Both the position numbers and the translations under genes were made by a program. A DNA stretch of 64,000 nt from DASWJZ01 sp963761005. Lineage in GTDB: Bacteria > Pseudomonadota > Alphaproteobacteria > Rhizobiales > Afifellaceae. This document shows positions 19,842 through 28,836 of the stretch, piece by piece. A model generated the notes under the pieces. The model saw nothing but the letters and a program-made list of their open reading frames with translations, made no database searches and was not told the DNA's origin. Where the stretch lies: assembly GCA_963761005.1 (NCBI GenBank), contig CAVXFK010000015.1, positions 1 to 64,000 of the forward strand. Direction: 5' to 3'. Within the stretch, counting starts at the first letter, position 1; each line of letters begins with the position of its first letter.

Positions 19842-20669
19842 ATGCGCCAACGCCTGCTCGGACTGGCGCTGGTTTTCCCGGCGCTCACGACGATCATCCT
19901 GCTTTTCGCCCTTCCCCTCGCCTATTCCGTGGTGAGCGCTTTCCGGGCCGACGGCGCTTGGACACTGGCAAACTTCGCCAAGACGAACGATCTCTACCGA
20001 AGCGACGTCGTCTTCACCTTCCTGATCGTCGGTCTCTCTGCGCTTCTCATCGCTTTGTGCGCGGTCGCGATCGGCGGCTATCTGACGCTCGGCGGCAGCC
20101 CCGCGACCGTCGCGACGCTCCGCTGGCTTTATCGCTGGCCGCTCTTCATCCCCTTCATCGTTGCCGGCCAGTTGATGCGGACGTTCCTCGCCAAGAACGG
20201 GCTGATGAACAATCTCCTGACCGAGGTCGGGCTGCTGACGCCGCTCCAGACGGTGAGCTTCCTCGATTGGCGCGGCATCGTCATCACCTTCGTCTGGAAG
20301 CAGACCCCGTTCGTTGCCCTGCTCGTCGCGGGGGCAATGGCATCGCTCGACCGCTCGATGATCGAGGCCGCGCGCAATCTCGGCGCCTCGGCACCCCGCA
20401 TCCTCCTTGAGATCCTCGTCCCCCAGGTTCGGCAGACTTTGTTGGTCGGCATCATCCTGAGCTTTGTGATCATGCTCTCGGTGCTGTCGGTGCCGCTGAT
20501 GATCAATGCCCAGTCGCCGACCATGATCACTGCAAACATGGCGTTCAGGATCAACGCCTACGGCGACTACGGCGTCGCCAATGCGCTCGGCCTTATCTCC
20601 TGCCTGATGACCGGCGCTGTGTCGTGGATCTATCTGCGCTACGGGATCCGGGAGGGCGGCAAGCCATGA
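19842..20669 (+). CDS. ABC importer permease 1
   Basis: A 275-residue inner-membrane permease with about six hydrophobic helices, starting MRQRLLGLALVFPALTTIIL. The cytoplasmic EAA loop that docks on the ATPase reads EAARNLGASAPRILLEILVP. Its stop overlaps the start of the second permease by four bases (ATGA), so the two are translationally coupled. Confidence 0.9.
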   Translation: MRQRLLGLALVFPALTTIILLFALPLAYSVVSAFRADGAWTLANFAKTNDLYRSDVVFTFLIVGLSALLIALCAVAIGGYLTLGGSPATVATLRWLYRWPLFIPFIVAGQLMRTFLAKNGLMNNLLTEVGLLTPLQTVSFLDWRGIVITFVWKQTPFVALLVAGAMASLDRSMIEAARNLGASAPRILLEILVPQVRQTLLVGIILSFVIMLSVLSVPLMINAQSPTMITANMAFRINAYGDYGVANALGLISCLMTGAVSWIYLRYGIREGGKP

Positions 20670-21497
20670 CGCTTTCCCTTGGCCAAGCCTCAAGGGAGGT
20701 GTGGCTCTGGCTGCCGCGGGTTATCGTCCTCGCGCTCCTCGCATTTGCGATCTTCGGTCCGATCACGAACATGCTTTTGTGGACCGTCACGGAGAAATGG
20801 TATTTCCCCCACAAGCTTCCGCTCGAATATGGATTTCAGCTTCTGGCACCGCGTCTTCGCACCACGCGGCGGGGCCATTGAATTGCTGACCAACAGCACG
20901 CTGATCGCCTGCGGGACGGTTGTCCTCTCGCTCGCCATGGCCGTGCCGGCGGGCTACGCGCTGGCGCGGCTACGCCTCCCCGCGCGCGGCGTGCTCATGC
21001 TTGTCTTCCTGCTGCCGCAGGCGTTTCCGAACCTGCCCGTCTACATCAACATCGCGCGCATCTTTTACGGCTTCGGTCTGAACGGCACCTATTTCGGCGT
21101 CGTCCTCGTGCACACGACCCATGGCCTGATGTACGCCGTGTGGATCGCCTCCGCCGCCTTCGCCGCGCTCGACCGCGAGCTTGAGGAGGCGGCACGCAAC
21201 ATCGGCGCCGGCCCGGTCAGGACCTTCCTGACGATCAGCCTGCCGCTCGCCGCGCCAGGCATCTTCGCGAGCGCGATCTTCGTCTTCCTGGAATTGCTCG
21301 ACGAGTTCACCGGCACGTTCTTCGTCGGCGCCCCGGTGGTGAAGACGCTGCCGCTCCTCCTCTACACGACGACGGCCGGCGGCAACTACCAGATCGCCTC
21401 GATCACGGCGCTGATCCTGCTCGTCCCCTCGATCGCCTTCATGTTCGTTGTCGAGCGCTTCATCCGCGCCGACGTGCTCGCCCGCGTCGGGCGGTAG
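20666..21497 (+). CDS. ABC importer permease 2, one apparent base insertion
   Basis: The second permease begins MTLSLGQASREVWLWLPRVI and reads to LPLEYGF near 20838. There an extra T in a TTT run shifts the frame, and the protein continues SFWHRVFAPRGGAIELLTNS to the stop. Joined length is ~276 residues with six helices and the EAA loop EEAARNIGAGPVRTFLTISL. The 832-base span is not a multiple of three. The break resembles those in the ribosomal block, so I read it as an error, not decay. Confidence 0.88.
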
Positions 21498-21540
21498 TCA
21501 GGGCGGTGACTGGAGCATCGGCTGGAAGGGATCAAGCGGT

Positions 21541-21614
21541 TGGAGCGGGTGAAGGGAATTGAACCCTCGTCATCAGCTTGGAAGGCTGTTGCTCTACCAT
21601 TGAGCTACACCCGC
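21541..21614 (-). tRNA. tRNA-Gly (TCC)
   Basis: The minus strand gives a 74-base tRNA: acceptor GCGGGTG with CACCCGC, D-arm AGCTCAATGGTAGAGC, anticodon loop CTTCCAA (TCC, glycine), T-arm GGGTTCAATTCCC and encoded CCA. It is followed on the other side by the ABC importer instead of a tuf gene. Confidence 0.96.
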
Positions 21615-21660
21615 GATCGTCGCCCGGATCGCGCCACGCGAAGCCCGCAAGGGCGAAGCG

Positions 21661-21746
21661 TGGTGGGAGAGGTAGGACTCGAACCTACGAAGGCTTACGC
21701 CAGCGGATTTACAGTCCGCCCCCTTTGCCACTCGGGACACTCTCCC
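21661..21746 (-). tRNA. tRNA-Tyr (GTA)
   Basis: An 86-base class II tRNA on the minus strand with a long variable arm. Acceptor GGGAGAG pairs with CTCTCCC, anticodon stem GCGGA/TCCGC encloses CTGTAAA (GTA, tyrosine), the T-arm has GGTTCGAGTCC, and CCA is encoded. It precedes tRNA-Gly by 46 bases. Confidence 0.97.
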
Positions 21747-21880
21747 GGCCCGGCAGCCCGGAATCCGGCACACGAACCGAGACCCGCGGGCGGACGGTTC
21801 CGTCGCGCGCGGTATATGCTGGCCCCTGCCGGGCCTGTCAACAATTGGCCGGCGGGCGCGCTGAGCGCTATGACGCCCTG

Positions 21881-22636
21881 ATGAAGCGACGCGGAGCAAG
21901 GCGCGGCGGAAGGCCGATGCAGACGGCAGCGGCCGGCGAGAGCGTGATCTACGGCTGGCACAGCGCGCTCGCCGCTCTCAACAATCCGCGCCGCAATGTG
22001 CGCAAGGTGCTGGCGACGCGGAACGCCGTTCAGCGGCTGACGGAAGCCGGCGTCCGGAATCTCCCCGCCCCCGTCGAGGCGCGCGACATCGAGCGGCTCG
22101 TCGGCGCGGATGCGGTGCATCAGGGGATCGCGGTCGTCGCCGATCCCCTCCCCGAGCCCGATGTCGCGTCGCTTTCCGATGCGAAGCTCGTTGTCGTGCT
22201 CGATCAGGTGACCGATCCGCACAACGTCGGCGCGATCCTCCGCTCCGCCGCCGCCTTCGGCGTCGACGCGCTGCTTCTGACGGAGCGCCACGGCCCGGAC
22301 GAGTTTGGCGTGCTTGCGAAGGCCGCCTCGGGCGGGCTCGAGCACGTCGCGCTGGTGCGCGTGAAGAACCTGGCGCGCGCGCTCGCCGAGCTCGGAGAGC
22401 TCGGCTTCTTCCTGATCGGACTCGACAGCGCGCATTCGGAACCGCTCGAGACAATCCGTCCGGCCGCGAAGACCGCGATCGTGCTCGGCGCGGAGGGAAA
22501 AGGTCTCAGGCGTCTGACGCGCGAAAACTGCGACGTGCTCGCGCGCCTCGATATGCCCGGCGCGATCAAGAGCCTCAATGTCTCGAACGCCGCCGCCGTC
22601 GCGCTCTACGCCTTGAAACGCGCGGCCGCGCCTTAA
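21881..22636 (+). CDS. rlmB: 23S rRNA 2'-O-methyltransferase, TrmH/SpoU family (RlmB-like)
   Basis: A 251-residue SPOUT methyltransferase that probably methylates the 2'-OH of G2251 of 23S rRNA. The N-terminal substrate domain (residues ~15-85) is followed by the knotted domain with motif 1 QVTDPHNVGAILRSAAAFG, motif 2 IVLGAEGKGLRRL and motif 3 MPGAIKSLNVSNAAAVALY. The start at 21881 is the first ATG outside the tRNA genes; an internal ATG at 21917 is possible. It diverges from tRNA-Tyr. Confidence 0.85.
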   Translation: MKRRGARRGGRPMQTAAAGESVIYGWHSALAALNNPRRNVRKVLATRNAVQRLTEAGVRNLPAPVEARDIERLVGADAVHQGIAVVADPLPEPDVASLSDAKLVVVLDQVTDPHNVGAILRSAAAFGVDALLLTERHGPDEFGVLAKAASGGLEHVALVRVKNLARALAELGELGFFLIGLDSAHSEPLETIRPAAKTAIVLGAEGKGLRRLTRENCDVLARLDMPGAIKSLNVSNAAAVALYALKRAAAP

Positions 22637-22699
22637 CCGAACAGAAACCATAAAGGAGGAGTGTAGCGCGCGTGTAGGTGTTGAGTACGGACTGTGCGT

Positions 22700-23284
22700 A
22701 TGAACGCAAATTCCCTGCAACTGGTAGCGGCGCCCGCGATCAAGTCGGTCAGCCTCGCCGATCTCCAATTCGACCGCCCCTCCCGCTTCGATTGGCTGAA
22801 AAGCCTGACGCGCACGGTGCTGATGCTCTGGGGCGCACTCTCCTTCGGCGCCGCCGCCGGCACCGCCGCTTATTACTTCGCCGGATCGAGCGGCGAGCCG
22901 ATCCTGGTCAGCCAGACGAAGCCCGCCCCGGACACGCTCGCGACGGTCATCAAAAGCGACGCCGCGCTCGCGGATATCGCGGCGCATGCGAGCGACGACG
23001 TCGCCCTGCCAGCGGATCCTCCGCTCGCCTCCGATTTCGTGGTCGAGGCGCGCCTGCCGCGCCCACGGCCCGACGAGCCGGTCTATACCGGCAGCATCGA
23101 AATCCCGCGCCCGGTGCACGTGCGCCACGCGACTCCGTGCGAGGCGCTCGCAAGGCTCGGCGCGCGCTTTTTCGGGCTCCGCTGCCGGGAGGAAGCGCGG
23201 GCCTACGCGCCGCCGCCCCGGCCGCATGTCTATTATTCCGAGCCCTATCCCGAGCCCTATCAGCCGCCTTACGTCGTGCGCTGA
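22700..23284 (+). CDS. Hypothetical single-pass membrane protein
   Basis: A 194-residue protein of unknown function. One hydrophobic helix at residues ~38-60 (VLMLWGALSFGAAAGTAAYY) follows a positively charged cytoplasmic start. The rest is probably periplasmic, rich in Pro and Ala, with a PPPRPHVYYSEPYPEPY tail. A GTG two codons earlier is an alternative start. It lies between rlmB and two convergent BA14K-like genes, and no family is recognised. Confidence 0.7.
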   Translation: MNANSLQLVAAPAIKSVSLADLQFDRPSRFDWLKSLTRTVLMLWGALSFGAAAGTAAYYFAGSSGEPILVSQTKPAPDTLATVIKSDAALADIAAHASDDVALPADPPLASDFVVEARLPRPRPDEPVYTGSIEIPRPVHVRHATPCEALARLGARFFGLRCREEARAYAPPPRPHVYYSEPYPEPYQPPYVVR

Positions 23285-23303
23285 AGCGCGCGGCGCCGAG
23301 GCG

Positions 23304-23687
23304 CTAGCGGCAGCCGGTCTCGACCGCGGTGCTCGGATGGCCGTCGCGCGCTGGCTCGAAGCCGCGCGCCTGCTCTGAGCAGTAGGCGTAGCCCTGCGCC
23401 GCATAAGGGCTCGGCGCCTTTCCGTATTCAATGAGCGGCGGAACCCGCGTCGGCCCGGGGATCGGCGGGCGGTCGTCCTGCACGCCACGCTGCGCCGGCG
23501 GCTCGGGACGGAAGCCGAACTGCAGCCCCGCATAAGGCTGGTAGGAATGCATCGCCGGAAGTTGCGGTATTTGCGCGGGAGGGAAAGCACCGACCGAGCC
23601 GGAATCCGCCGCAGCCGTCGCGCCGGCGTAAAGCAGCGCGGCGGAGACGGCCGCGACCCGTGCGATCTTTGTTATCGGAGCTTTCAC
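23304..23687 (-). CDS. Secreted BA14K-like protein, divergent copy
   Basis: A 127-residue exported protein with a GTG start at 23687. The signal peptide MKAPITKIARVAAVSAALLY ends near AAA at residue 26, followed by a Pro-rich middle. The C-terminus AYCSEQARGFEP...GCR resembles the BA14K motif (a cysteine, a FEP/FDP turn, a final cysteine) but lacks the GTY segment. It is a tandem paralogue of the next gene, and together they suggest a duplicated envelope protein. Function unknown; Brucella BA14K was described as lectin-like. Confidence 0.6.
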   Translation of the reverse strand: MKAPITKIARVAAVSAALLYAGATAAADSGSVGAFPPAQIPQLPAMHSYQPYAGLQFGFRPEPPAQRGVQDDRPPIPGPTRVPPLIEYGKAPSPYAAQGYAYCSEQARGFEPARDGHPSTAVETGCR

Positions 23688-23715
23688 TGAAGCCTCTCGC
23701 AATCCGTGCAGCGTT

Positions 23716-24183
23716 CTAGCGGCAGACCCGCCGCGCCCCGCCGTAAGTCGTATAGGTGCCGGTCGAGGGCTCAAAGCTCCGGTACTTCTCCGCGCAATAG
23801 GCAAACCAGTCAGCGGTGAACGGTGCCGGAGCCTGCGCCTGCGGCAGGAGCGGGATCGGCGGGACGATCTCCTGCGTGTCGGTGATCGTCCCGTGCGTCG
23901 TCGTCGGCGGCAGGAGAAGGTTCGGCCGCGATCCCGAATACGGCCGGTAGGAGCGGATCTCGGGAAGCTGGCCGCGGCCGGTCGTGCCGGGGTTGATCGG
24001 CGGCACGAGAATGACGGGCTGATTTGGCTGGACGATCGGCGGGAGATACGGCGGAGTCTGCTGCCAGAACGGGTCTTGCGACGGCCAGAACGGGTCCAGC
24101 GACTTCGCAAGGGCCGCCGGCGCCCCTGCCCCGAGCACGGCGAGGGTCGAGAGCGCGGTTGCGATTCGGGCGATCCTTCTCAT
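23716..24183 (-). CDS. Secreted BA14K family protein
   Basis: A 155-residue exported protein. Signal peptide MRRIARIATALSTLAVLGAG, cleaved near ALA, then a long Pro-rich linker with DPFWPSQDPFWQQ repeats. The C-terminal motif is DWFAYCAEKYRSFEPSTGTY then a terminal CR, the hallmark of the BA14K family common in Hyphomicrobiales. The start at 24183 was chosen because it begins the signal peptide; upstream in-frame codons encode nothing signal-like. Confidence 0.72.
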   Translation of the reverse strand: MRRIARIATALSTLAVLGAGAPAALAKSLDPFWPSQDPFWQQTPPYLPPIVQPNQPVILVPPINPGTTGRGQLPEIRSYRPYSGSRPNLLLPPTTTHGTITDTQEIVPPIPLLPQAQAPAPFTADWFAYCAEKYRSFEPSTGTYTTYGGARRVCR

Positions 24184-24397
24184 CTGCCCTCGCAAGCCCC
24201 TGCCGCGGCGGACGCCTGCCGTTGGAATACGGCGCACCGCATTGAAGGTTTCGCAAGACTCAAGCATCAACCGCATATTGGGTTCGGCGCGCATATTTGC
24301 GACGGCTGGACAGATATGCAGTGCTGCCGTAACTCGCGGAGCGTGTCCCCGGAACCGCCGCGGGGCACGGGTTCCGGGGTCCGCCGCGCGCAGGAAG

Positions 24398-24474
<77 letters not shown>

Positions 24475-24596
24475 TTTGAAATCAAGTACTTAGGCGGTTC
24501 TCAGCGCCTTCTGGCAACGATCACATTCATCATTCATTGAGTTGGCGCTGATCACCAATTTATTCGCCTAGCACCTCTCACGTATCCTATTATCGC

Positions 24597-24848
24597 GTGT
24601 TTAATAGCACCACCGGCAAACTTCACTTCTACAAAAGGGTTTTTGATGATCGCTCCAGCGAGATCCTAGGTTTTAACAGCGGAGAGATTCAATATGATGT
24701 ACAATTTACATCTAACCATGTGCACTATAAGTACTATATCAAGTGTAATTTTGACGCTATGAAGTATAAAATCGGGGAAACTGCTGAAAAGTTCATGACC
24801 AGCTGGCAATGGGCCAAGGATCAGACACACCTATCCCCGGGCAAATGA
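24597..24848 (+). CDS. Orphan AT-rich open frame, 83 codons
   Basis: A GTG-started frame encodes MFNSTTGKLHFYKRVFDDRS and so on, rich in Lys, Tyr, Asn and Phe. Base composition here is about 42 per cent GC against mid-60s around it, and codon use is unlike every neighbour. No ribosome binding site or family is evident. It may be a fragment of a foreign gene left near the tRNA-Thr. Confidence 0.3.
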   Translation: MFNSTTGKLHFYKRVFDDRSSEILGFNSGEIQYDVQFTSNHVHYKYYIKCNFDAMKYKIGETAEKFMTSWQWAKDQTHLSPGK

Positions 24849-24924
24849 TTGTTGGGAGAAGCCGGACTTGGCTCGGGCCTCAGCTCCAACAGTTTTTTAG
24901 CGACCTCGGCTCCAAGCCGTCTAG

Positions 24925-25286
24925 TTAGGGCCCCGGTTCGCGTTGGATGTTAGCGAGGCGTTTGCGAAGCTCGGCCAGGACATCGCCTCCGCGGCCCGAG
25001 ACCGTGGGGAATAATGGCTGGCCTCGAAGATGGTCCCGACGGTCATGCGGAACGGCTTGCGGCACCAGACCGCTCGGGAGATCGGCGTGAACTCGCCATC
25101 CCCTAAATTCCCCGCCCGTGTGGTACAAATCCTTCGCGTGAAGATCCCGACGTTGAATTCCTCAAACCAGGTTTCAACTTCAGGCTCGAAGGCCTTCCAC
25201 TGTTCTTCGGACGCCACATATCCCGCAGGCGTCGTGATCGGATTTTGCGGGTCCTTATCGCTATCGTCCAAATAACAAACGAGCAC
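24925..25286 (-). pseudogene. Broken DUF3800-like gene
   Basis: From a GTG at 25286 the frame reads VLVCYLDDSDKDPQNPITT then AGYVASEEQWKAFEPEVETW, closely resembling the N-terminus of DUF3800 proteins (a YLDDS-type acidic motif, often in mobile regions). Near 25143 one base is missing: the expected HAKDLYHTGGEFRGW lies in the next frame. After that neither frame retains recognisable DUF3800 sequence, and both stop by 24925, less than half the family length. DUF3800 is thought to be a nuclease-like domain of unknown role. This is a truncated remnant; the frameshift alone could be sequence error but the missing C-terminus is not. Confidence 0.6.
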
Positions 25287-25558
25287 CGCGATTAGCCTTC
25301 CGCGCAGCAGGTGCGACGGAGCAAGCCTCCGGCCGGACACCCGGACTCGGTTGCGCCGCAGGCGTGATAGAGGATGACCCGCCCACAAGCCGGGGCCGCC
25401 GAAAGTATCAAGGAAGTTAGCAAAACTCTCTTTCGGTAGACCACTTCTCCCCTCATGGGAGCATCACGCGGGCGAACGTCGGCCACCCCCATATCTCCCT
25501 CCCCCTCCCGCTGATATAAACAAAGCCCCACAATCGCTTGCCGTCGGAAGGGGCCGGC

Positions 25559-26845
25559 ATGGATATCGATCTGCTCTACGGCCGGGGCTCGATCCGCGCC
25601 GCTGTGCCGTCCGGCGCCCGCGCGACCACGATCCGCAAGGAGGCGCGTGCCGCCCTCTCCCGCCCGACGGACGCCGTCGCCGAGGTGCTCGCCCGGCCGA
25701 CCGCCGCCCCGCCTCTTGCCGAGCTCGCGCGCGGAAAGAAGAGCGCCTGCATCCTGATCTGCGACATCACGCGGCCCGTGCCGAACGGGCTGTTCCTGCG
25801 CCCGATGATCGAGACGCTCGTCGCCGCCGGCGTCACGCGCGAAGAAATCACCGTGCTCGTCGCGACCGGGCTGCATCGGCCGAACGAGGGCGAGGAGCTT
25901 GCCCGCGTCGTCGGCGATCCCTGGGTGCTGGAGAACGTGCGCGTCGAGAACCATTTCGCCCGCGACGACGCCGCGCATGTCGATCTCGGCCGCACGCGCG
26001 GCCGCGGCGTGCCGGTGAAGCTCGACCGCCGCTTCGTGGAGGTGGAGCTCAGAATCGCGACCGGCCTAGTCGAGCCGCATTTCATGGCCGGCTATTCCGG
26101 CGGGCGGAAGGTCGTCGCGCCCGGCGTCGCCCACGCCGATACGATCCGCACCTTCCACTCCGCCGCCTTCATGGAGGACGAGGCCGCGACCTCCTGCAAT
26201 CTCAAGGGCAATCCGCTGCACGAAGAGCAGCTCGAGATCGTGCGCATGGTCGGCGACGTCTTGGCGCTGAACGCCGTCATCAACGAGGCGCGCGAGCTGG
26301 TCTTCGTCTCCTTCGGCGAGGTCATCGCGAGCCACTTGGCGGCGGTCGGCTTCGTGGAGGATTGGATCCAGGTTCCCGTGCCGCGCCGCTTCAAGACCGT
26401 CGTCACTTCCGCCGCCGGCTTCCCGCTCGACCAGACCTACTATCAGACGGTCAAGGGCATGGTGACGCCGATCGACATCCTGGATCAGGGCGGCACGCTG
26501 ATCGTCGCCTCCGACTGCTCGGAGGGGATCGGCTCGAAGGCTTTCCGCGCCTCGCAGGAGCGGCTCGTCGCGCTCGGCCCTGACGGATTCTTGCGGAGCA
26601 TTCTTCCGAAGCCGCTCGCCGACATCGACGAGTGGCAGACCGAGATGCAGTTGAAGCCGATGCGGCGCGGGCGCGTGCAGCTTTTCACGCGCGGACTCCC
26701 GGCGGAGGATCACAGGCTGACGGGCGTCGAGGTCGTGCCTGATCTCGACGGCGCGATCGACGCCGCAGTCAAGACGTCGGGCGAGCCGGATGTCGCCTTC
26801 ATCCCGGAAGGGCCCTACGTCATCCCAAAATACGCGGGGGCTTGA
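25559..26845 (+). CDS. larA: LarA-family nickel-pincer 2-hydroxyacid racemase/epimerase
   Basis: LarA interconverts lactate enantiomers by hydride transfer with a nickel-pincer nucleotide bound to a lysine. This 428-residue copy keeps the key positions with the same or nearly the same numbering as the Lactiplantibacillus enzyme: H106 in TGLHR, H174 in EPHFMAGYS, K184 in GGRK (covalent cofactor lysine), H200, and Q296/K299 in YYQTVKG. GGAAGGGG precedes the ATG at 25559. Its stop overlaps the larC start by one base. The LarA superfamily includes other 2-hydroxyacid racemases and epimerases, so lactate is the default, not a certainty. Confidence 0.9.
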   Translation: MDIDLLYGRGSIRAAVPSGARATTIRKEARAALSRPTDAVAEVLARPTAAPPLAELARGKKSACILICDITRPVPNGLFLRPMIETLVAAGVTREEITVLVATGLHRPNEGEELARVVGDPWVLENVRVENHFARDDAAHVDLGRTRGRGVPVKLDRRFVEVELRIATGLVEPHFMAGYSGGRKVVAPGVAHADTIRTFHSAAFMEDEAATSCNLKGNPLHEEQLEIVRMVGDVLALNAVINEARELVFVSFGEVIASHLAAVGFVEDWIQVPVPRRFKTVVTSAAGFPLDQTYYQTVKGMVTPIDILDQGGTLIVASDCSEGIGSKAFRASQERLVALGPDGFLRSILPKPLADIDEWQTEMQLKPMRRGRVQLFTRGLPAEDHRLTGVEVVPDLDGAIDAAVKTSGEPDVAFIPEGPYVIPKYAGA

Positions 26846-28033
26846 TGCCTGACGAGCGGCCCGCGGCGATCGTTCTCGATCCGATCGGCGGCGTCAGCGG
26901 CGACATGTTCGTCGCCGCGTTGCTCGACGCCTTTCCGGCGTTGGTCGAGCCGGTGCTCGAAGCGATGCGCCGCGCCGGCCTGCCGCCGGAGGTAAAGGTC
27001 GCGCTGGTCAAGCGCCGGAGCGGCGGCATCGCGGCCGCCGGACTCGCCTTCGAGGGCGCGCTTCAAGCGCCGAGCGGCGACTATCGCGCTTTCCGCGCGC
27101 GGCTCGAAGCCGCCGATCTTTCCGCGCCAATCCGCCGCCACGCGCTCTGCATTTTGGCGCTTCTCGCCGAAGCCGAGGCGGCGATCCACGCCGTCCCGGT
27201 CGACGACGTTCATTTCCACGAGATCTCCGACTGGGACACGCAGGCCGATATCGTCGGCGCCGCGGCGATCGTCGATGCGCTTGGCGACGTGAGCTGGCAC
27301 TGCCGCCCGCTGCCGCTCGGCTCCGGCGCCGTCAAGGCCGCGCACGGCCTCCTCCCCGTTCCGGCACCCGCGACCGCGCTGCTCCTGAAGGGTTTCGCGT
27401 TCCGCGCCGACGACGGCATCGCCGGCGAGCGCGTCACACCGACAGGGGCCGCGATCCTTCGCTACCTCGCCGCCGCAAACGCCGGCGTGCCGGCAGGCAA
27501 GCTCCTCGCCACCGGCACCGGCGCCGGCACGCGCCAGCTTCGCGGCGCGCCAAATATTCTCCGCGTGCTGGCGCTTTCTGCCATCACGCAATCGGCGGAG
27601 TCGATCCTCGTCGTCGAGTTCGACGTCGACGACCAGTCGCCGGAGGAGACGGCGATCGCGCTCGACAATCTTCGCGCTGTCGCCGGCGTGCGCGACGTGG
27701 CGACCTTCCAGGGCCTCGGCAAGAAGGGGCGCTGGCTGCAGGCCGTGCGCGTCATGGCCGAGCCGGCGGCGCGCGACGCCGTGGTTGAAGCGATCTTCTC
27801 CGAGACGACGACGCTTGGGCTCCGGCTGCGTGAGGAGAGCCGCGTGACGCTTCCCCGCCGCGAGGTTGTTGTCGAACTCGGAGACCGGTCCGACGCGCGT
27901 CAAACTGGCGGAGCGCCCGACCGGCATCACCGCCAAGGCGGAGTCCGACGACGTGGCGCGTGCCAAGCGCGCGTCCGGCCGCGCTCGGGTGAGACGAAGC
28001 GCCGCCCGCCGCGCGCTCGAAAGCGAGCGTTAG
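26845..28033 (+). CDS. larC: LarC, nickel insertion for pincer cofactor, frame break near 27885
   Basis: LarC is the CTP-dependent cyclometallase that inserts nickel into the pincer nucleotide. The N-terminus has LDPIGGVSGDMFVAALLDAF and the metal-rich motif VDDVHFHEISDWDTQADIVG. After VVVELGD (residue ~346) the frame slips: skipping one C gives GPTRVKLAERPTGITAKAES and ends ...LESER at 28033, a plausible LarC C-terminus. Without the skip the frame runs without stop into larE, giving a false 664-residue fusion. In Lactiplantibacillus larC is naturally split and joined by programmed frameshifting at an earlier position; here a one-base error is more likely. Confidence 0.85.
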
Positions 28034-28035
28034 AC

Positions 28036-28836
28036 GTGCCGGAGAAACGCGCCACGCTCGCCGCGATCCTTCGCGCACTCGACCGCCCGCTCGTCGCCGT
28101 CTCGGGCGGCGTCGACTCGATGACGCTCGCGCACCTCGCGTATCGGGAAAACCATGCGGCGCGCATGGTGCACGCGATCTCGGCCGCGGTGCCAGGCGAG
28201 GCCACAGCGCGCGTCCGCGCTCATGCCGCGCACGAGGGATGGTCGCTTGATGCGATCGACGCGGGGGAGTTCGCCGACCCGCGCTATCGCGCCAACCCCG
28301 TCAACCGCTGCTATTTCTGCAAACAGAATCTCTACGGCACGATCGCCACGCGCTTCGAAGGCACGATCCTCTCCGGCACCAACACCGACGATCTCGGCGA
28401 CTTCCGCCCCGGTCTGAAGGCCGCGGACGAGCATCGCGTCCGCCATCCCTTCGTCGAAGCCGGTCTCGCCAAGAGCGACGTGCGCGCGTTCGCCCGGGAG
28501 CTTCGTCTCGACGATCTCGCGGAGCTCCCGGCAGCGCCCTGCCTCTCGAGCCGCGTCGAGACGGGGATCGCGGTCGAGCCGGTCGCGCTCCGCTTGATCG
28601 AGACGGTCGAAGCGCGGCTCAGGCAAGCGCTCGGCCCCGCGGCGATCCGCTGCCGCATCGTCGCAAGCGGCGTCCGTCTCGAGTTCGGAGAGCCGGCCCT
28701 TTCCGCCTATCTCTCGCCCCGCCATGCGGCGCTTCGCGAAAGCATCGAGGCGACCATCAACGGCGATGGCCGCGCGCTTGTCGGCGTGGCGCCCTATCGG
28801 CAGGGAAGCGCCTTTCTCCACGGCGCGCATGGCTGA
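28036..28836 (+). CDS. larE: LarE, sulfur transferase for pincer cofactor, three-cysteine type
   Basis: LarE is an ATP-pyrophosphatase-fold enzyme that converts the two carboxylates of the precursor to thiocarboxylates. With the GTG start at 28036 the product is 266 residues. The PP-loop SGGVDS is at 23-28. C92 and C95 form RCYFCK, and C169 lies in PCLSSR, the position of the sacrificial cysteine in single-cysteine LarE. Three cysteines in this arrangement mark the subtype reported to carry a [4Fe-4S] cluster and to reuse external sulfide. The start lies two bases after the larC stop. Confidence 0.87.
   Translation: MPEKRATLAAILRALDRPLVAVSGGVDSMTLAHLAYRENHAARMVHAISAAVPGEATARVRAHAAHEGWSLDAIDAGEFADPRYRANPVNRCYFCKQNLYGTIATRFEGTILSGTNTDDLGDFRPGLKAADEHRVRHPFVEAGLAKSDVRAFARELRLDDLAELPAAPCLSSRVETGIAVEPVALRLIETVEARLRQALGPAAIRCRIVASGVRLEFGEPALSAYLSPRHAALRESIEATINGDGRALVGVAPYRQGSAFLHGAHG

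Noticed and set aside
24475..25560. Direct repeat of the tRNA-Thr 3' end marking an island boundary
   Set aside because: I looked for the T-arm/acceptor sequence downstream within the AT-rich block and up to larA and found no convincing second copy.
26842..28836. A single 664-residue LarC-LarE fusion protein
   Set aside because: The fusion frame gives Arg/Gly-rich nonsense between the two enzymes, whereas the +1 frame gives a proper LarC end with its own stop and larE has its own GTG start.
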